In this document: piece by piece, positions 19,670 to 30,901 of the stretch
Layout: each line of letters begins with the position of its first letter
Position numbering within the stretch: the stretch's first letter is position 1
Source: Saitoella complicata NRRL Y-17804
Taxonomy: Eukaryota; Ascomycota; Saitoellomycetes; Saitoellales; Saitoellaceae
Length of the DNA stretch: 64,000 nt
Direction: 5' to 3'
Assembly (NCBI RefSeq): GCF_001661265.1
Contig: NW_017567004.1
Span: forward strand, 16,959 to 80,958
Translations under genes and position numbers: made by a program
The notes under the pieces: generated by a model
Told to the model about the DNA's origin: nothing
The model's input: the letters and a program-made list of their open reading frames with translations, nothing else
Databases searched by the model: none

Positions 19670-21847
19670 CTAACCATCAACCGCCTCCACATAATTCGCC
19701 GGAAAACTCCCCTGAACACCTCCAATCTCACCCTCGGCCCACCCATCGCCTTGATCCTCTTTCACCAGCAAAATCACATCACCCTCCCGAATCGACAACT
19801 CAACTTCAGTCTGCGCTTCATAGTCATACAGCGCCTTGACATATTTCAGTCGCTTGGCACCACGTTTCGGTGCAACAGCTGGTCCCTTTTTCTTGAGTGA
19901 GGAAGCCATACTGGAGATCGATAATGTTCTCGAATGTGCCGCTCCGGGGGTAGATGCAGGAGCAGCGGCAGCGGCAGCGGGCGAAGGTGGGGGGTTGAGC
20001 GTAACGTAACTCGCAGGCACCACACCCTCCCGTCCCCCAATCCTTCCGGTCATCCACCCACTCCCGTCGTCCGCTACGACGACCTCGACCTCATCGCCCT
20101 CATTCACGCTCAACTCCGTCTCATCATTCGCTTGCCACGCGAAATTCACTCTGGCAGTCTGCACCTGCTTCGAAGTCGCGGCAGGTGGTAACGAGCGCTC
20201 GATACTCCCTATCCCAAACGGCGACGCGATCTCACGACGTGGCGAGCCTGGCGTTCGGGCAGCGTTGACAATATTGCTATACACCGAATTCGTCACCGAA
20301 CTCTGCGTACTCGTCCTCGACAACGTCCCCGGGCCCTCCTCGCCATCACTCACAGCTCCCGCAGCTTTACTCTTCCTCTTATCCTTCTTGGAGGTTTTCT
20401 GAACGACTTGACCTGGACAACTCGCCGGAACCTTCATCTCGCATTTTGCGTGACACGCGAAGCCACACGCACGACACACGAAGCCCTGTTTGGCCAGGCC
20501 CCAGATTGTGCCTTGGCAGAAACCACAGGTCGTTGGGATGGTGAATGAGGCGCTCTTGAAATCATGAGGGGCGGAGTTGAGGTCGAGATCGCCGACTGCG
20601 GCGTGGACTGTGTCGAGCTCAATTTGGAGCGCGAGGCGGCGGGAGTCGAGGATCGTCACTGCGCGTTGACTTTCGAGGAGGTTGGCGGCAACTTCGTCAC
20701 CGTTGCCTAAACTCGGGGTTTTGGTATATGCGTCGCGTAGGTTTTTGAGCCCTTCAATTTCCCGTTTCTTAGCCTCGACAGTCGCGTTCATATCCCGTAA
20801 CTCTCCACGACTCTTCCCCACCAAGTTCCGCAAGTACACTTTCGATGCATCACTCGTGTCGATCGCATCAGAATCATGCCAAATCGGACTCGGCTGGAAC
20901 GCGAATTCCGCAGGCTCTAACCACCCCCCAGCATTATGCTTGACAAACATCGTCGAGTCCAACACTGGATCATTCCTCGCGACCGCCGCAACGGTATTCT
21001 CCAAATGAAACTTCGACCGATCATAACACGCAATCTCCAATGTCGCCGCGAGCGTAAACAGCTCATTCACCTTCCTCGTCCTCGCCTCACTCAAATTCTG
21101 CATCGAATCCAGTACCAACGGCACATCCCCGTGGAAATACTTCTGTTTAGCGGCGTTCGCGACACGGATGGCGATGATGTAGGTGTTCTTGGCGTTGTTC
21201 ATGTCGAGGGAATATTGGTGGAAGTGTTTTTGGGCTTTTGCGGAGTCGGTTGCGGTCTCTTGTTTTCGGCGGGCGGATTCGACGGATTGGCAGCATTCGT
21301 CGTATTTCGCTTTGGCTTTTTTGAGATCGGAGTAGATTTTATCGCGGTCTTCCAACAACTTCTCGGCAAATGTGACGTGTTTCTTCCGCATGTCCTCGCT
21401 CTTCAGTTGTACACCCTTCAACCCCTCCGCAATCTGCAGACTCAACTCTTCCGATAACCTCCCCCGTTCTCGTGCCAAATTCTCGACTTCACCAAGGATG
21501 TTGGTCCACGTCGTCATCGTCGCACTCTCCAGACTCCCAGGCGTAACTCTCGGCTCCTCGCCAACACTCACAACACTAGCTTTCTTCGCCTTCCGTTCAA
21601 AGTACTTCTTACTCAACACCGACAATTTCTGGGAGTACTCCTTCTCGATTGCGCATCGTTCTTTGTAGAATTCCCGGATATCGGTGAGGAAGGCGTTGTT
21701 TTGGGCGACCCATGCGTCGGTGGGCTTGAATGCGTCCTTCAGTTCTGCGCCGAAGGATGTTCGGGGTTCGTTATAGGATGGCATGGAGGGCATTGAGGAT
21801 GTTGGTTGAGCTAGGTCGGCGGCTTCGGCCTCATCCCAGTCGGCCAT
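19670..21847 (-). CDS. BZZ1: F-BAR/SH3 actin-polymerisation protein Bzz1
   Basis: Adapter that links membranes to Las17/WASP-Arp2/3 actin assembly during endocytosis. One exon, 725 codons. F-BAR domain at about 25-280 (FGAELKDAFKPTDAWVAQNN, EFYKERCAIEKEYSQKLSVL); second coiled coil at about 340-420; C1-type zinc domain at about 426-475 (HDFKSASFTIPTTCGFCQGT with the regular HCCCCHC spacing); Ser-rich linker; two SH3 domains at about 575-630 (VNFAWQANDETELSVNEGDE) and 665-720 (VKALYDYEAQTEVELSIREG, ending GSFPANYVEAVDG). Domain order and length match fungal Bzz1. It is divergent from DBP5 across 364 bp. Confidence 0.94.
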   Translation of the reverse strand: MADWDEAEAADLAQPTSSMPSMPSYNEPRTSFGAELKDAFKPTDAWVAQNNAFLTDIREFYKERCAIEKEYSQKLSVLSKKYFERKAKKASVVSVGEEPRVTPGSLESATMTTWTNILGEVENLARERGRLSEELSLQIAEGLKGVQLKSEDMRKKHVTFAEKLLEDRDKIYSDLKKAKAKYDECCQSVESARRKQETATDSAKAQKHFHQYSLDMNNAKNTYIIAIRVANAAKQKYFHGDVPLVLDSMQNLSEARTRKVNELFTLAATLEIACYDRSKFHLENTVAAVARNDPVLDSTMFVKHNAGGWLEPAEFAFQPSPIWHDSDAIDTSDASKVYLRNLVGKSRGELRDMNATVEAKKREIEGLKNLRDAYTKTPSLGNGDEVAANLLESQRAVTILDSRRLALQIELDTVHAAVGDLDLNSAPHDFKSASFTIPTTCGFCQGTIWGLAKQGFVCRACGFACHAKCEMKVPASCPGQVVQKTSKKDKRKSKAAGAVSDGEEGPGTLSRTSTQSSVTNSVYSNIVNAARTPGSPRREIASPFGIGSIERSLPPAATSKQVQTARVNFAWQANDETELSVNEGDEVEVVVADDGSGWMTGRIGGREGVVPASYVTLNPPPSPAAAAAAPASTPGAAHSRTLSISSMASSLKKKGPAVAPKRGAKRLKYVKALYDYEAQTEVELSIREGDVILLVKEDQGDGWAEGEIGGVQGSFPANYVEAVDG

Positions 21848-22211
21848 TCTGAAGCTACTGGTATGTACGATCTATGTGCGAAAAATTGAAAGTAGCGAGT
21901 GTATGCTGCGGAAAGGGTGGTGCGGTGAATGCTGTCAAGTCGTACTCGCGATGGTGTGGGGAACGCGGCGGTGTACCGTACCGCGGAGCCCGGTGACGTG
22001 CGGGTGTAGTCAAGGAGGTCCATTGTCTGAAAACACAGAAGACTGAAGAGTCTAAACAAGAAAAAATCAATGGTAATTTTCGTTCTACTGGCGAGCGTGA
22101 CGGGGTGGCCCCTGCCTCGCCCGGAAGTCCGCTGTCGCATCGCAACCTTAATTACTCCAGCAGCAAACATCCCTGTCAATTCACGTGCACCCCCATATCA
22201 AGTAATCCATC
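21848..22211. promoter_or_regulatory. Divergent promoter BZZ1/DBP5
   Basis: The 364-bp space between two outward-facing start codons. No coding exon and no striking element was seen; promoters of both genes are inferred by position. Confidence 0.5.
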
Positions 22212-23663
22212 ATGTCATCCTGGGCAGACGATGTCGAAGAGGAACTCAACACAACCTCTCCTCCTCCCACAACTACCACCCCCTCCTTCGCCGACCGCCT
22301 AGGACCAAAGACAACAGATCAACCATCCAGCACGATGGGGCCCGAACCTACCGCAGTTGAGAATGGCCAGATCCAGCAAGACGACAACGAGGAGGTAAAT
22401 GACCTCATCAAGAACCAACACACCGTCACCGTCAAGCTCGTCGACCAACAAGCAGACCCCAACTCGCCCCTCTACTCTATCAAAACCTTTGAAGAGCTGC
22501 ACCTGTCCGAGCCTCTCCTCAAGGGTCTCTACTCCATGAAATTCAACAAACCATCAAAGATCCAGGAGAAAGCGTTGCCGCTCTTGTTATCCAACCCCCC
22601 GCGAAACATGATCGGACAATCACAGTCCGGAACCGGAAAGACCGCTGCGTTCGCATTGACGATGCTTTCCCGCGTCGACCCCAAGATCCAAGCCCCACAA
22701 GCAGTGTGTCTCGCACCCTCCCGCGAACTCGCGATTCAAATCCAAGACGTCGTCTCAACCATGGCCAAATTCATGCCCGAGATCAAAATCCAGCTCGCGG
22801 CAAAAGAGTCCGTGGCAAAAGGCGCAACCGTCGACGCACAAATCGTCGTCGGAACCCCAGGAACCGTACTCGAACTCTGCAAGAGGAAGCAGATGAACGT
22901 CTCACAAGTCAAGGTCTTCGTATTGGACGAGGCAGACGAGATGATCAACCAACAAGGCCTGGGCGAGCAATCCCTTCGTTGCAAAAACACCGTCGGCCGA
23001 AACGCCCAAATTGTCCTCTTCTCCGCTACATTCCCCGAAGCAGTCCGGATGTACGCCCAGAAATTCGCCCCAGAAGCGAACCAAATTGAACTCAAACGCG
23101 AGGAACTCAGCGTAGAGGGAATCCGTCAACTCTGGATGGACTGCAAATCCCAATCCCACAAATACGATGTCCTGGCCGAACTTTACAATGTCCTGACAAT
23201 CGGGCAATCCATCATTTTCGCGCGGACAAAGGCGAGCGTTATGGAGATCGCGAAGAGGTTGGAGGCGGATGGACATGCGTGTGTTGCGTTGACGGGTGAT
23301 TTGGAGCCTACACAGCGTGACCACGTCATGTCCTCCTTCCGTGACGGTTCGCACAAAGTCCTTATCACAACCAACGTCATCGCCCGCGGAATCGACGTCC
23401 TCCAAGTCAACATGGTGGTAAACTACGACATGCCTCTCACCCCTCCCCCCGAGTCCAGACCCGACCCTGCGACGTATTTGCACCGTATTGGGCGAACGGG
23501 AAGGTTTGGAAGGATTGGGGTTAGTATTAATTTCGTGTGTGATGAGAGGAGTTTACGGGAGATGCAGGCGATTGAGAGGTATCTTGGGGTGAAGATGATC
23601 AAGGTTCCGACGGATGATGTGGAGGAGACGGAGAAGGTTATAAAGGCTGCTTTGAAGGTTTAG
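22212..23663 (+). CDS. DBP5: DEAD-box RNA helicase Dbp5, mRNA export
   Basis: ATP-dependent helicase that remodels mRNPs on the cytoplasmic face of the nuclear pore with Gle1-InsP6, and also acts in translation termination. One exon, 483 codons. The acidic N-terminus MSSWADDVEEELNTTSPPP is typical. Motifs in order: Q motif near KPSKIQEKALPLLL, motif I GQSQSGTGKTAAF, Ia APSRELAIQ, Ib VGTPGTVLEL, II VLDEADEMI, III SATFPE, IV SIIFARTKA, V TTNVIARGIDVLQVNMVVNY and VI HRIGRTGRFGRIG. Segment MPLTPPPESRPDPATYLHRI carries the insertion found in Dbp5/DDX19. Length and motif spacing are complete. Confidence 0.97.
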   Translation: MSSWADDVEEELNTTSPPPTTTTPSFADRLGPKTTDQPSSTMGPEPTAVENGQIQQDDNEEVNDLIKNQHTVTVKLVDQQADPNSPLYSIKTFEELHLSEPLLKGLYSMKFNKPSKIQEKALPLLLSNPPRNMIGQSQSGTGKTAAFALTMLSRVDPKIQAPQAVCLAPSRELAIQIQDVVSTMAKFMPEIKIQLAAKESVAKGATVDAQIVVGTPGTVLELCKRKQMNVSQVKVFVLDEADEMINQQGLGEQSLRCKNTVGRNAQIVLFSATFPEAVRMYAQKFAPEANQIELKREELSVEGIRQLWMDCKSQSHKYDVLAELYNVLTIGQSIIFARTKASVMEIAKRLEADGHACVALTGDLEPTQRDHVMSSFRDGSHKVLITTNVIARGIDVLQVNMVVNYDMPLTPPPESRPDPATYLHRIGRTGRFGRIGVSINFVCDERSLREMQAIERYLGVKMIKVPTDDVEETEKVIKAALKV

Positions 23664-23978
23664 AGACGGTCTTTTTGGACGGCAAAAATGAGGAACGAGG
23701 ATGATGATGATAAAATGACATGAATTTTAATACGGTACACCGCTAAATCTCGTTCAAATGCAAGATAGGACGCCCTCTCCTTATCCCACTATAACCGAAA
23801 AGATACCCTGTCACGACCAGCGCCCGGTTACCAGTTATTAGTCCGTTTCCCATCTTTCTCCCTCCTCAACTCAGTTATCAGGAGCTCCTTGTTGCAGTAT
23901 GCAGCACTATTCCTCATCACGTTTATGTTAATCGACGTACCCTATCCCCAAAAAAAACACTCAGATCATGCGAAAATC
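23664..23978. other. Intergenic between convergent DBP5 and MCM10
   Basis: Shared 3' flank, 315 bp. AT-rich patches suit poly(A) signals; nothing else was seen. Confidence 0.5.
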
Positions 23979-26057
23979 TCAAACAAACTCCAAATCATCA
24001 CTATCACTTTCCTCAACAGCCTTCTGTACCTCCTTCCCCTTCACCTTTGCCGGACTCAACCTAACCTCCCCACTCGCAACCCCACCCTGCAACAACCCCT
24101 CCACATTCGGCGGTCCACCAGCTCGATACATCCCCTCCCTCCTCTTCGTCGGATCAAATCCAAGCCGTCGAACATGCTGTGCCGAAAACGCACTCCCACT
24201 CGATCCCTCCCCCTGTGATGGAGACACCACGACCCCTTCCCCGGACTGGATCGACATGTATTCAGCACCGACCCCACCTCCGGAGACTTTCGCGAGCTTC
24301 TTCATCGTTTCCAACTCCTTCTTCCGATCTTCGAGGTCTTTTTTGAGTTTGGCTTTGCGGGCTGCGGTTGAGGCTGGGTCGTCGTCGAAGAAGTGGGAGG
24401 AGGCGTAGGCGGCGGGCATGACGTACGTTTTTGCGCCCGTGCCTTTGTTTACCCAATCTGCTCTTCCACCATCGCTGGGTAATAAGCCTGTTCCGCGTGC
24501 GTCGCCTCCATAACTACCACCACCACCACCACCACCTCCACCTCCCCTACCACCTCTTCCTCCTCCTCCACCTCGTCGCGGCTCATTCGACACAGCCAAC
24601 TCCATCCTCCCACTCCTAATCTTCTTCAAATTCATATCAACATGAAACCCACACCACTCCCCCTTCTGTAAATCAACCCACATCTTACACCTCCCCCCAT
24701 CCTTCTTCATCGCACTACAAACCCCCAAATCCCTCGACCTCCCAATCTCGAGCAACTGGTCTTCAGGTTCAGAGAGGTTGAGAGAGAATGTGACAGCGGT
24801 GCTGACGCGTGGTTTCATGACGGCCGGGTTGAGGAGTGCGATGAGCGTCCCCCGGGTGACTTTCCAGAATTTCTCGAAAGCGGGGCCGAAGAGGAAGATT
24901 TCGATGTCGTATTTTAGGTCGGTGAGGGTTAGGACTAGGTATTTTCTTTGTTCGCCTTTGGAGGCTGTGCGGACGTCTGATTTCGAGGCGATGATGCCGA
25001 GGAGGATCCAATCTCCCACGACGTCGGGTGCCTCGAATGCTGGCCCCGTAACTGTTTTCAAGAGATCTGGGATGGTGAAGAGGGTTCGGCCCCTAAAGTG
25101 TTCGGATAGGTCTTCTTTGTCGATGAGTTGTTTCGTTAGGTATTGCTTTGAATATGGTTCCAGGATTCCGCCTGTAGGTTTCTCGAGAACGATGTCTGCC
25201 TCTTGTAGTTGATGCTGTGACTTGGCTTGTGGAAACTCGAATGATGCAGCCAGGATAGCCTCTCTCGCTCTCCTCCCCTCCTCCACTGCGCCGATCATCT
25301 GCACCGGAACCTTCTCATGGCCTGGTTGCTGTACTGGCGTAGGCCGTGAAGTCTGAGTTGGCGGTGTGACAGGTCTTGCTATAGGCGCAAATCCCTTCGA
25401 TCTACTCTCCTTCAACAACACCTCCCTCTCCCTCCTCCTCCTCTCCTCCTCCTTCGCCTCCGCCAGACGGTCGTTAAACGTCTTCAACGGTCTCGGTGGA
25501 GTCTTTGATGTAAAATCTGGCTGCGTGGGCGGTTTCCTTAAAGAGATGTCGCGACCGGTGAGGCCACGGTCGAGGTTTAGGAGGACTCGAGCAGGGGAGC
25601 GGGAGGGTGATTGTGCGTGTATTGGTGGTTTTTGCGGGGAGGGCGTAGGTGACTTTGGTACTTGCAGAGCATCGATTTCTGCTGCTTTTCGCTTCCGGGC
25701 TTTTTCTTTTTGGACCTTTTTGAGGGCGAGCTGGGCTTTGATCTCGGCGAGTTTAAGTTCGAGGGTTTCTGTGGTGGTCTCCCCGTTAGACATGATTGAC
25801 ATCAGGCAGACGAGGGAAGCGGGCCACCTTCATCCTCGTCTTCATCTTCGTCACTACTAGCGACGTGCGGGATCTTCGCACTCTTCCGTAGTGGACTTGG
25901 CGATAATGGAGCTTCCAGCGCTGCTCTCTTCCGCTGACTTGGCGGTGAAGATATGATGTGAGCTTCATGAGGCGATGCTGGAGGCCACGGAACATCTACG
26001 CCGTAATTAGTTGAGCAGCCAGAAGCTCCAATGGGATCGCGTACCTTGTTGCGACAT
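23979..26057 (-). CDS. MCM10: DNA replication initiation protein Mcm10
   Basis: Loads or stimulates the CMG helicase and DNA polymerase alpha at origins. Three exons are proposed: 26045-26057 (MSQQ), 25828-25995 (WPPASPHEAHIISS to SSDEDEDEDE) and 23979-25768 (ETLELKLAEIKAQLALKK onward), 656 residues. Both introns keep phase, and the joined N-terminus with WPP-SPHEA and an acidic run before ETL-L matches fungal Mcm10. The obvious ATG at 25802 lies inside intron 2. The OB-fold core begins near GDWILLGIIASKSDVR and FLFGPAFEKFWKVTRGTLIA; the zinc motif is CSAMKKDGGRCKMW..GEWCGFH. A Gly-rich RGG stretch follows, then an acidic C-terminus. Confidence 0.9.
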
Positions 26058-26611
26058 CCTGGTTGAGGTCTCAATGACAGCGACGGTGAAGTACACGTAC
26101 AACTGAGTCCTAACCTTATTTCAGTCAGTCTCGTTTCGCATGTGTGGCTCTGGCCCGCCTGCAGACGTCCAAGACAACCTGGCAGCTGGGCAACCAACCA
26201 CCACCACAAACGAACCCGTCACCGAAAGGCACGCATTGAACGCCTAGACAAAGGCTCAATCGGTATCTTTGCGTATCATAGCGTACGGCTGTTACGCGTT
26301 TCCGTCATCCGCGAGCGATTCCTTGGCTCGCTCGGCCTTCGCGGTAACGTTATCTTTGTTGAGCCTTCTCGCCGCGATTCGAGTCGAAAGTTGCAGATAC
26401 ACGACAAAAGCTTTCAATTCACTGTTCGTTCCCGACGTTCGCTACATACATTTACGCAAGACGCATATTCCCCGATCATCTCGGTTAAACGTAGTCGCTG
26501 TCAATCGCTTAATCTCGCAAAGCACCAACGAGCAGCATTCAATCACAACATCAGTCAGCTGCAGCTCAATACCCAAGCGTCACCACGACTCATCCAAGAT
26601 CGCATAATCGC
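26058..26611. promoter_or_regulatory. Divergent promoter MCM10/RhoGAP
   Basis: 554 bp between outward-facing starts. It contains the 5' leaders of both genes. Frames of up to 200 codons cross it but have no support. No element was recognised. Confidence 0.45.
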
Positions 26612-28974
26612 ATGTCATACACGCCGGGCTTGGAGCCGGATTCTCCACCATCGCGAGCGAGTCTTGTGCAATGGTGGAAGCAATTCAAAACAAAACCCGC
26701 AAAGAAGCCGGAGGGTCCGAAAGGTGGGTACTTGTATCAGCATATAACCGCATTCAGAGGAGCAGGAACTAAATGGTGGCAACAGGCATCTTCAACGTAC
26801 CACTTCAGGAATCAATCAAGTATGCGCATGTCGCCATCTCACTGACAGACCCTAATGGCGAGTCGTTCGTGTACGGCTACATCCCCATCGTCATAGCAAA
26901 ATGCGGCGTCTTTCTCAAATCCCAAGGTCTCGACACAGAAGGAGTCTTCCGAATCTCAGGTAGCGCAAAACGCATCAAGGAACTCCAACTAATCTTCGAC
27001 TCGCCGCCGAAATACGGAAAGAACATGGATTGGAGGGGATACACCGTGCACGACGCCGCGAACGTTCTTCGAAGATACCTCAACCAACTACCAGAACCAA
27101 TTGTCCCCCACGACTTTTACGAACAATTCCGCTCACCGATCGTGGAGGAACCCTACAACGAAACCCACGCAATCGAAGCCTACCAATACCTCATCTGCCT
27201 CCTCCCCTCCCTAAACCGACAACTCCTCCTCTACATCCTCGACCTCCTCGCCGTCTTCGCCTCAAAAGCAAACGAAAACCTAATGACAGCAGAAAACCTC
27301 GCAGCAATCTTCCAACCCGGGATCATCTCCCACCCAAACCACGACATGAGTCCAGACGAGTATCGGATTTGTCAGAAAGTGTTGATATTCTTGATTGAGC
27401 ACCAGGATCACTTCTTATTGGGGATGGGACCTACGGGGATGCATCAACAACCACCGACACCGCCTGGCGAGACACGCGGGGCACGGAGACAGACTGCGTT
27501 GGGCATGGGTATGCCACCACAGAAAGCCGCTGACCTCCGCCGCTCACGGACGATCACGCCAACTAACTCCGTAGCGAACGCGGCAGCAGTACGCCGAAAT
27601 GCGAGTATCACCTCTTCACGAGTTGGTTCACCCTCTGGCCATGGGAGTTCAGTCGCGAACGTGAGTCGGAGTAATACGTTACCGAGTAAGAGACGGATGG
27701 TACCGGGTACTGCTGCTGGCGGGGCAGTGATGACGCCGACGAGGGAGGGGAAGACGGGGAGTCCTAGTATTCACGGGTCGCCGTCGCCGTTGGGGCCGGG
27801 GACGCCGGTGGATAAGTCGCCGAGGCCGTCTGGGCAAGTGGAGCGAGAAGATGTGGATGAGCCTGGTGTGGGTGTGGAGGCGGTACAGGTGCAGGTGCAG
27901 GTGCAGACACCACCTCAGCAACAGCAGGGATTTGCGAGACCGTTGGTTAACCCTTTGCATCACGAGGCTGCGGCTACAGCGCTTGAGCGCGGAATGCAGA
28001 CCGGTGAGGTGGTATCAGAGTGTGTACCACCATCTACACCAGCCGTTGTACCCGTCGCGATGGCGCCAGCGCTGAAGATTACCCGGCCGGGTTTGATGGC
28101 AAGATCGAGCAGTTACCAAGAAGACCTCCACCCCTCACCACCACGAGACGACATAACACACGCCGGATTGGACACCCACCAACACCCACGCGAAGAACTC
28201 GCCGACGTCAAAGTCCCCTACACAACCCTCGAAGTCGAATCATCCCCTGCACCCTCAGCACCAGTCTCCTCCCCCTCCTCGCCATCAAAACTGCACAATT
28301 TGGGCCAACGACTGAGTTTTGGGTTGAGACATAAGAAGAGTGAGGATAGCCATACACCGACGTCGTCTGTGACGAGTTTGGGGTCTTCGCAGGTGCCGTG
28401 GACGGCAAGTCCTGTACGGGGGGCGTCACCGTTGCATTACCCGCCTTCACTGACGCCTGGGCATGTACAAACACAACCATCGCTGCAGCCGCAGCCGCTA
28501 CAGCTGACGACGAGTGGGCAGCTGGCGTACCAGCACCAGCCACAGCGGCATACACGCCTCCACTCCAACTCGCTGAGTTCGACGGAGTTTAGTGCGAGTG
28601 CAGCGAGTAGTCGGCGGAGTTCGGTCGTTTCCGTAACAGGTCAGGGAATGGAATCTTCTTCGGGGCGGTTACGTGCGCAAACATCTCTTCCTGGGCTCCA
28701 ACAGCAGGGGCAGGGTCGGCCGGGCATAGGACAGCGTGTACCCTCTGCCTCAAACCTCCGGCCTGAGGACGCAATAGGCATGTCCATCCCGCATTCAGGA
28801 TCCGAGGGAAGAGAGGTGCGGAATAAGGATAGTCAAGGGAGTTTGGGGATGATGAGTACGAGTCCTGCGGGGAAACTTGGACAGTGGTTTAGGAAGAAGA
28901 GGAGTGAGAGGGGGAGTATTAGTAGTGTGAGTCAGAGTGGGGTTGGGGAGGGGGGTGAGGAGGGCGGTCGATGA
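26612..28974 (+). CDS. Rho GTPase-activating protein, Sac7-like
   Basis: Stimulates GTP hydrolysis by Rho1-type GTPases that govern cell-wall synthesis and actin. Exon 1 (26612-26723) and exon 2 (26786-28974) flank a 62-nt intron with an ACTAA branch and CAACAG acceptor; the product is 766 residues. The RhoGAP domain follows directly: IFNVPLQESIKYAHVAISL, then LDTEGVFRISGSAKRIKEL with the arginine finger (about Arg93), YTVHDAANVLRRYLNQLPEP and ENLAAIFQPGIISHP. These match the Sac7/Bag7 group. The C-terminal 500 residues are Ser/Pro/Gln-rich and probably disordered, ending in a basic patch (GQWFRKKRSERGS). The ATG at 26773 lies within the intron. Confidence 0.9.
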
Positions 28975-29392
28975 TGAGGGGGAGACATAATGACATTGCA
29001 AAGAAAGTGTGCGGCTTTGGAAGTGAGAAATTGATGGGAATATGGGTGATTGGTTGATTGATTTGAATTGATTGAGAGGCTGCGTAAAGCCTATTCGTGT
29101 TGACGTCGCGTCTCGTTGCGCGTTATTTATTTTACTTTCTTTTTTTGTTGCGGGTGTTATTGTGAGCGTTTGTCTCGTTTTGCAATTGTTTGGATTTTGC
29201 TTTCGCGATCGGGTTGATGATTCTTGTTCTTGCACGTTTGGAAGCTTTCATACGCATATTTCATAATCCTCAAGAGTCTTTGGTATATGTGAATGAATAA
29301 TAGTGACCCTTTTGGAAAAACAAGATAGAACTCCGTTGACGCCGTTGTACCCACTTCCTTTTCTCCTCTTTCCCCATACCCTTCTCCGACGA
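28975..29392. other. Intergenic between convergent RhoGAP and TRS23
   Basis: AT-rich with T runs (for example near 29130-29150); 3' flanks of both genes. No gene seen. Confidence 0.5.
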
Positions 29393-29926
29393 CTATACTG
29401 AGGAAAGATACGCTGCGAGGTGTCTATCAAACATCTCACACCTAACGGGCATCTCAACCTGATAAAACGGATTCTTCATAACATAATCCGTGTACAACTC
29501 ATACACCCTCCGAGCCACACTCTCCGAATTCGGTTGTCGTGGTTCGGTAAATAGGAGAAATTTCGTGCCTGTACGGGTTTGGAAGCATTGGATGCGGAAG
29601 TTTTCTGTTTCGAGGGATTCGATGCCGGAGGAGTGGGGGAGGGGGGAGATTTGTGCGGTGATGGCGTGGACGCTGCGAGCGGAGCGAGCATGCGTTAAGA
29701 GGAGGGGAGGAAGGAGAACGGTAGAGGGAGAGTAACTTACCCGTGGAAAGTTCCGGCGAGGACGAGGTAGTCGTTTGACGACAACTTGGCCAACCCGCCC
29801 TTCTCAGGCTCCGTGAAGTTGCGCTGGTAGATTAGACCGCCGGCCTATCCAGACACGTTCAGCATACAATCCAACAGCATGTATATTCCCTCGCACCTTG
29901 TTGATGATGTACAGCGAAAAGATCAT
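29393..29926 (-). CDS. TRS23: TRAPP complex subunit Trs23 (TRAPPC4)
   Basis: Longin-like core subunit of the TRAPP tethering complex, a GEF for Ypt1/Rab1 in ER-Golgi traffic. Three exons (29897-29926, about 29740-29844, 29393-29672). Joined, they give [77 protein letters not shown] and [19 protein letters not shown], all diagnostic. At about 137 residues it lacks the PDZ-like insertion of animal TRAPPC4. Exon 2 counts one base more by coordinates than frame continuity needs, so a border or base there deserves checking. The gene is divergent from RPB4 across 154 bp. Confidence 0.9.
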
Positions 29927-30080
29927 GGTTAATGGTCAATGGTCATCGACTTCGTCTCAGCCGGTTGAGCTCGAGTCCACGGCTCCCGCATGAAGCTGCA
30001 TGAACCCGCATAACCTCCAAACGCGACGCCGGTACGCTGATACAGCATACACCCCGTCCAACAGCATAGAAGCATACATA
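29927..30080. promoter_or_regulatory. 154-bp bidirectional promoter TRS23/RPB4
   Basis: The start codons of TRS23 (29926, leftward) and RPB4 (30081, rightward) are 154 bp apart, so both genes must be driven from this segment. No specific factor site is claimed. Confidence 0.55.
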
Positions 30081-30677
30081 ATGGACTCACACAGACCAAC
30101 ACGACAAATCAGAAGAGGGCAGGAAGAAGGTACCGTTACCTCATCGAGGGTCTGGGTATCCAGCTGACAAAGGGTACAGAGGATGCAGCGACACTGAAGT
30201 TGGGCGCGTTTAATAATGTCACGGCATTGACGGTATCGGAAGCAAAAGTTATTCTGGAGCAGCTGCAGAAGGATAAGAAGGATGCGACGCTAAACGAGTA
30301 CGTACCCCCTCCCCTACTTTCCCCATGTGTTTCCCGCTGGCCGAGTGCTCCACATGATGGCCGAGGCTCCCCTCATGGGTGTTGAGTGCCCACCTCCGTC
30401 CGCATGCTTATTCCCTACTTACAGAATCCAACAAAAAACCCAAGACTACGTCTCCCTCTTCTCCCGCTTCCGCACCTCCGAAATCGTCCAAGCCGTCGAC
30501 CGCGTCGTCCGACACCCCGGCAACCCATACGAACCCTATGAGGCCGCGCAGTTAGCGACGCTGTGTTGTGAAGAGGCGGAAGAGGCAAAGTATTTGATTC
30601 CTAGTTTGGCGGGGAAGGTGGAGGATGAGGTGTTGCAGCAGTTGTTGGATGAGCTGAGTAGTTTGAGGAGGGTGTGA
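30081..30677 (+). CDS. RPB4: RNA polymerase II subunit Rpb4
   Basis: Forms with Rpb7 the stalk of RNA polymerase II and follows mRNA into export and decay. Three exons (30081-30129, 30180-30297, 30425-30677) join to 139 residues. The central HRDC-like part reads LGAFNNVTALTVSEAKVILE; the C-terminal part has QQKTQDYVSLFSRFRTSEIV, EPYEAAQLATLCCEEAEEAK and LIPSL, all typical. Both introns have GTAC donors (GTACCG, GTACGT) and AG acceptors and keep phase. Length equals that of compact fungal orthologues. Confidence 0.93.
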
Positions 30678-30812
30678 TCTCATTTTGGAGGGTGGAAGGA
30701 AACACAAAAAGTCGCCCATGGAACGGGTCAATGGGTGCACCGCGGTATATGCTGCGGTGACAGTCGAGAGCGAGTAAGCAGGCATCTGCGTATGGAGGCT
30801 TGTTCTATTTTT

Positions 30813-30830
30813 GGGGGGGGGGGGGGGGGG
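30813..30830 (+). repeat. Homopolymer of 18 G
   Basis: An uninterrupted run of eighteen G between RPB4 and the convergent Nudix gene. Such runs are length-unstable in sequencing and assembly. It lies outside coding sequence, so no reading frame is affected. Confidence 0.9.
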
Positions 30831-30901
30831 TATACGACCTTAACACAGGTCCAAAACAAAGGCACTCTAAGATCTTCTCTAACGTCCAATATCCACCCCG
30901 C

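Noticed and set aside
25800-25802. ATG as start of Mcm10
   Set aside because: It lies inside an intron whose removal restores the conserved N-terminus.
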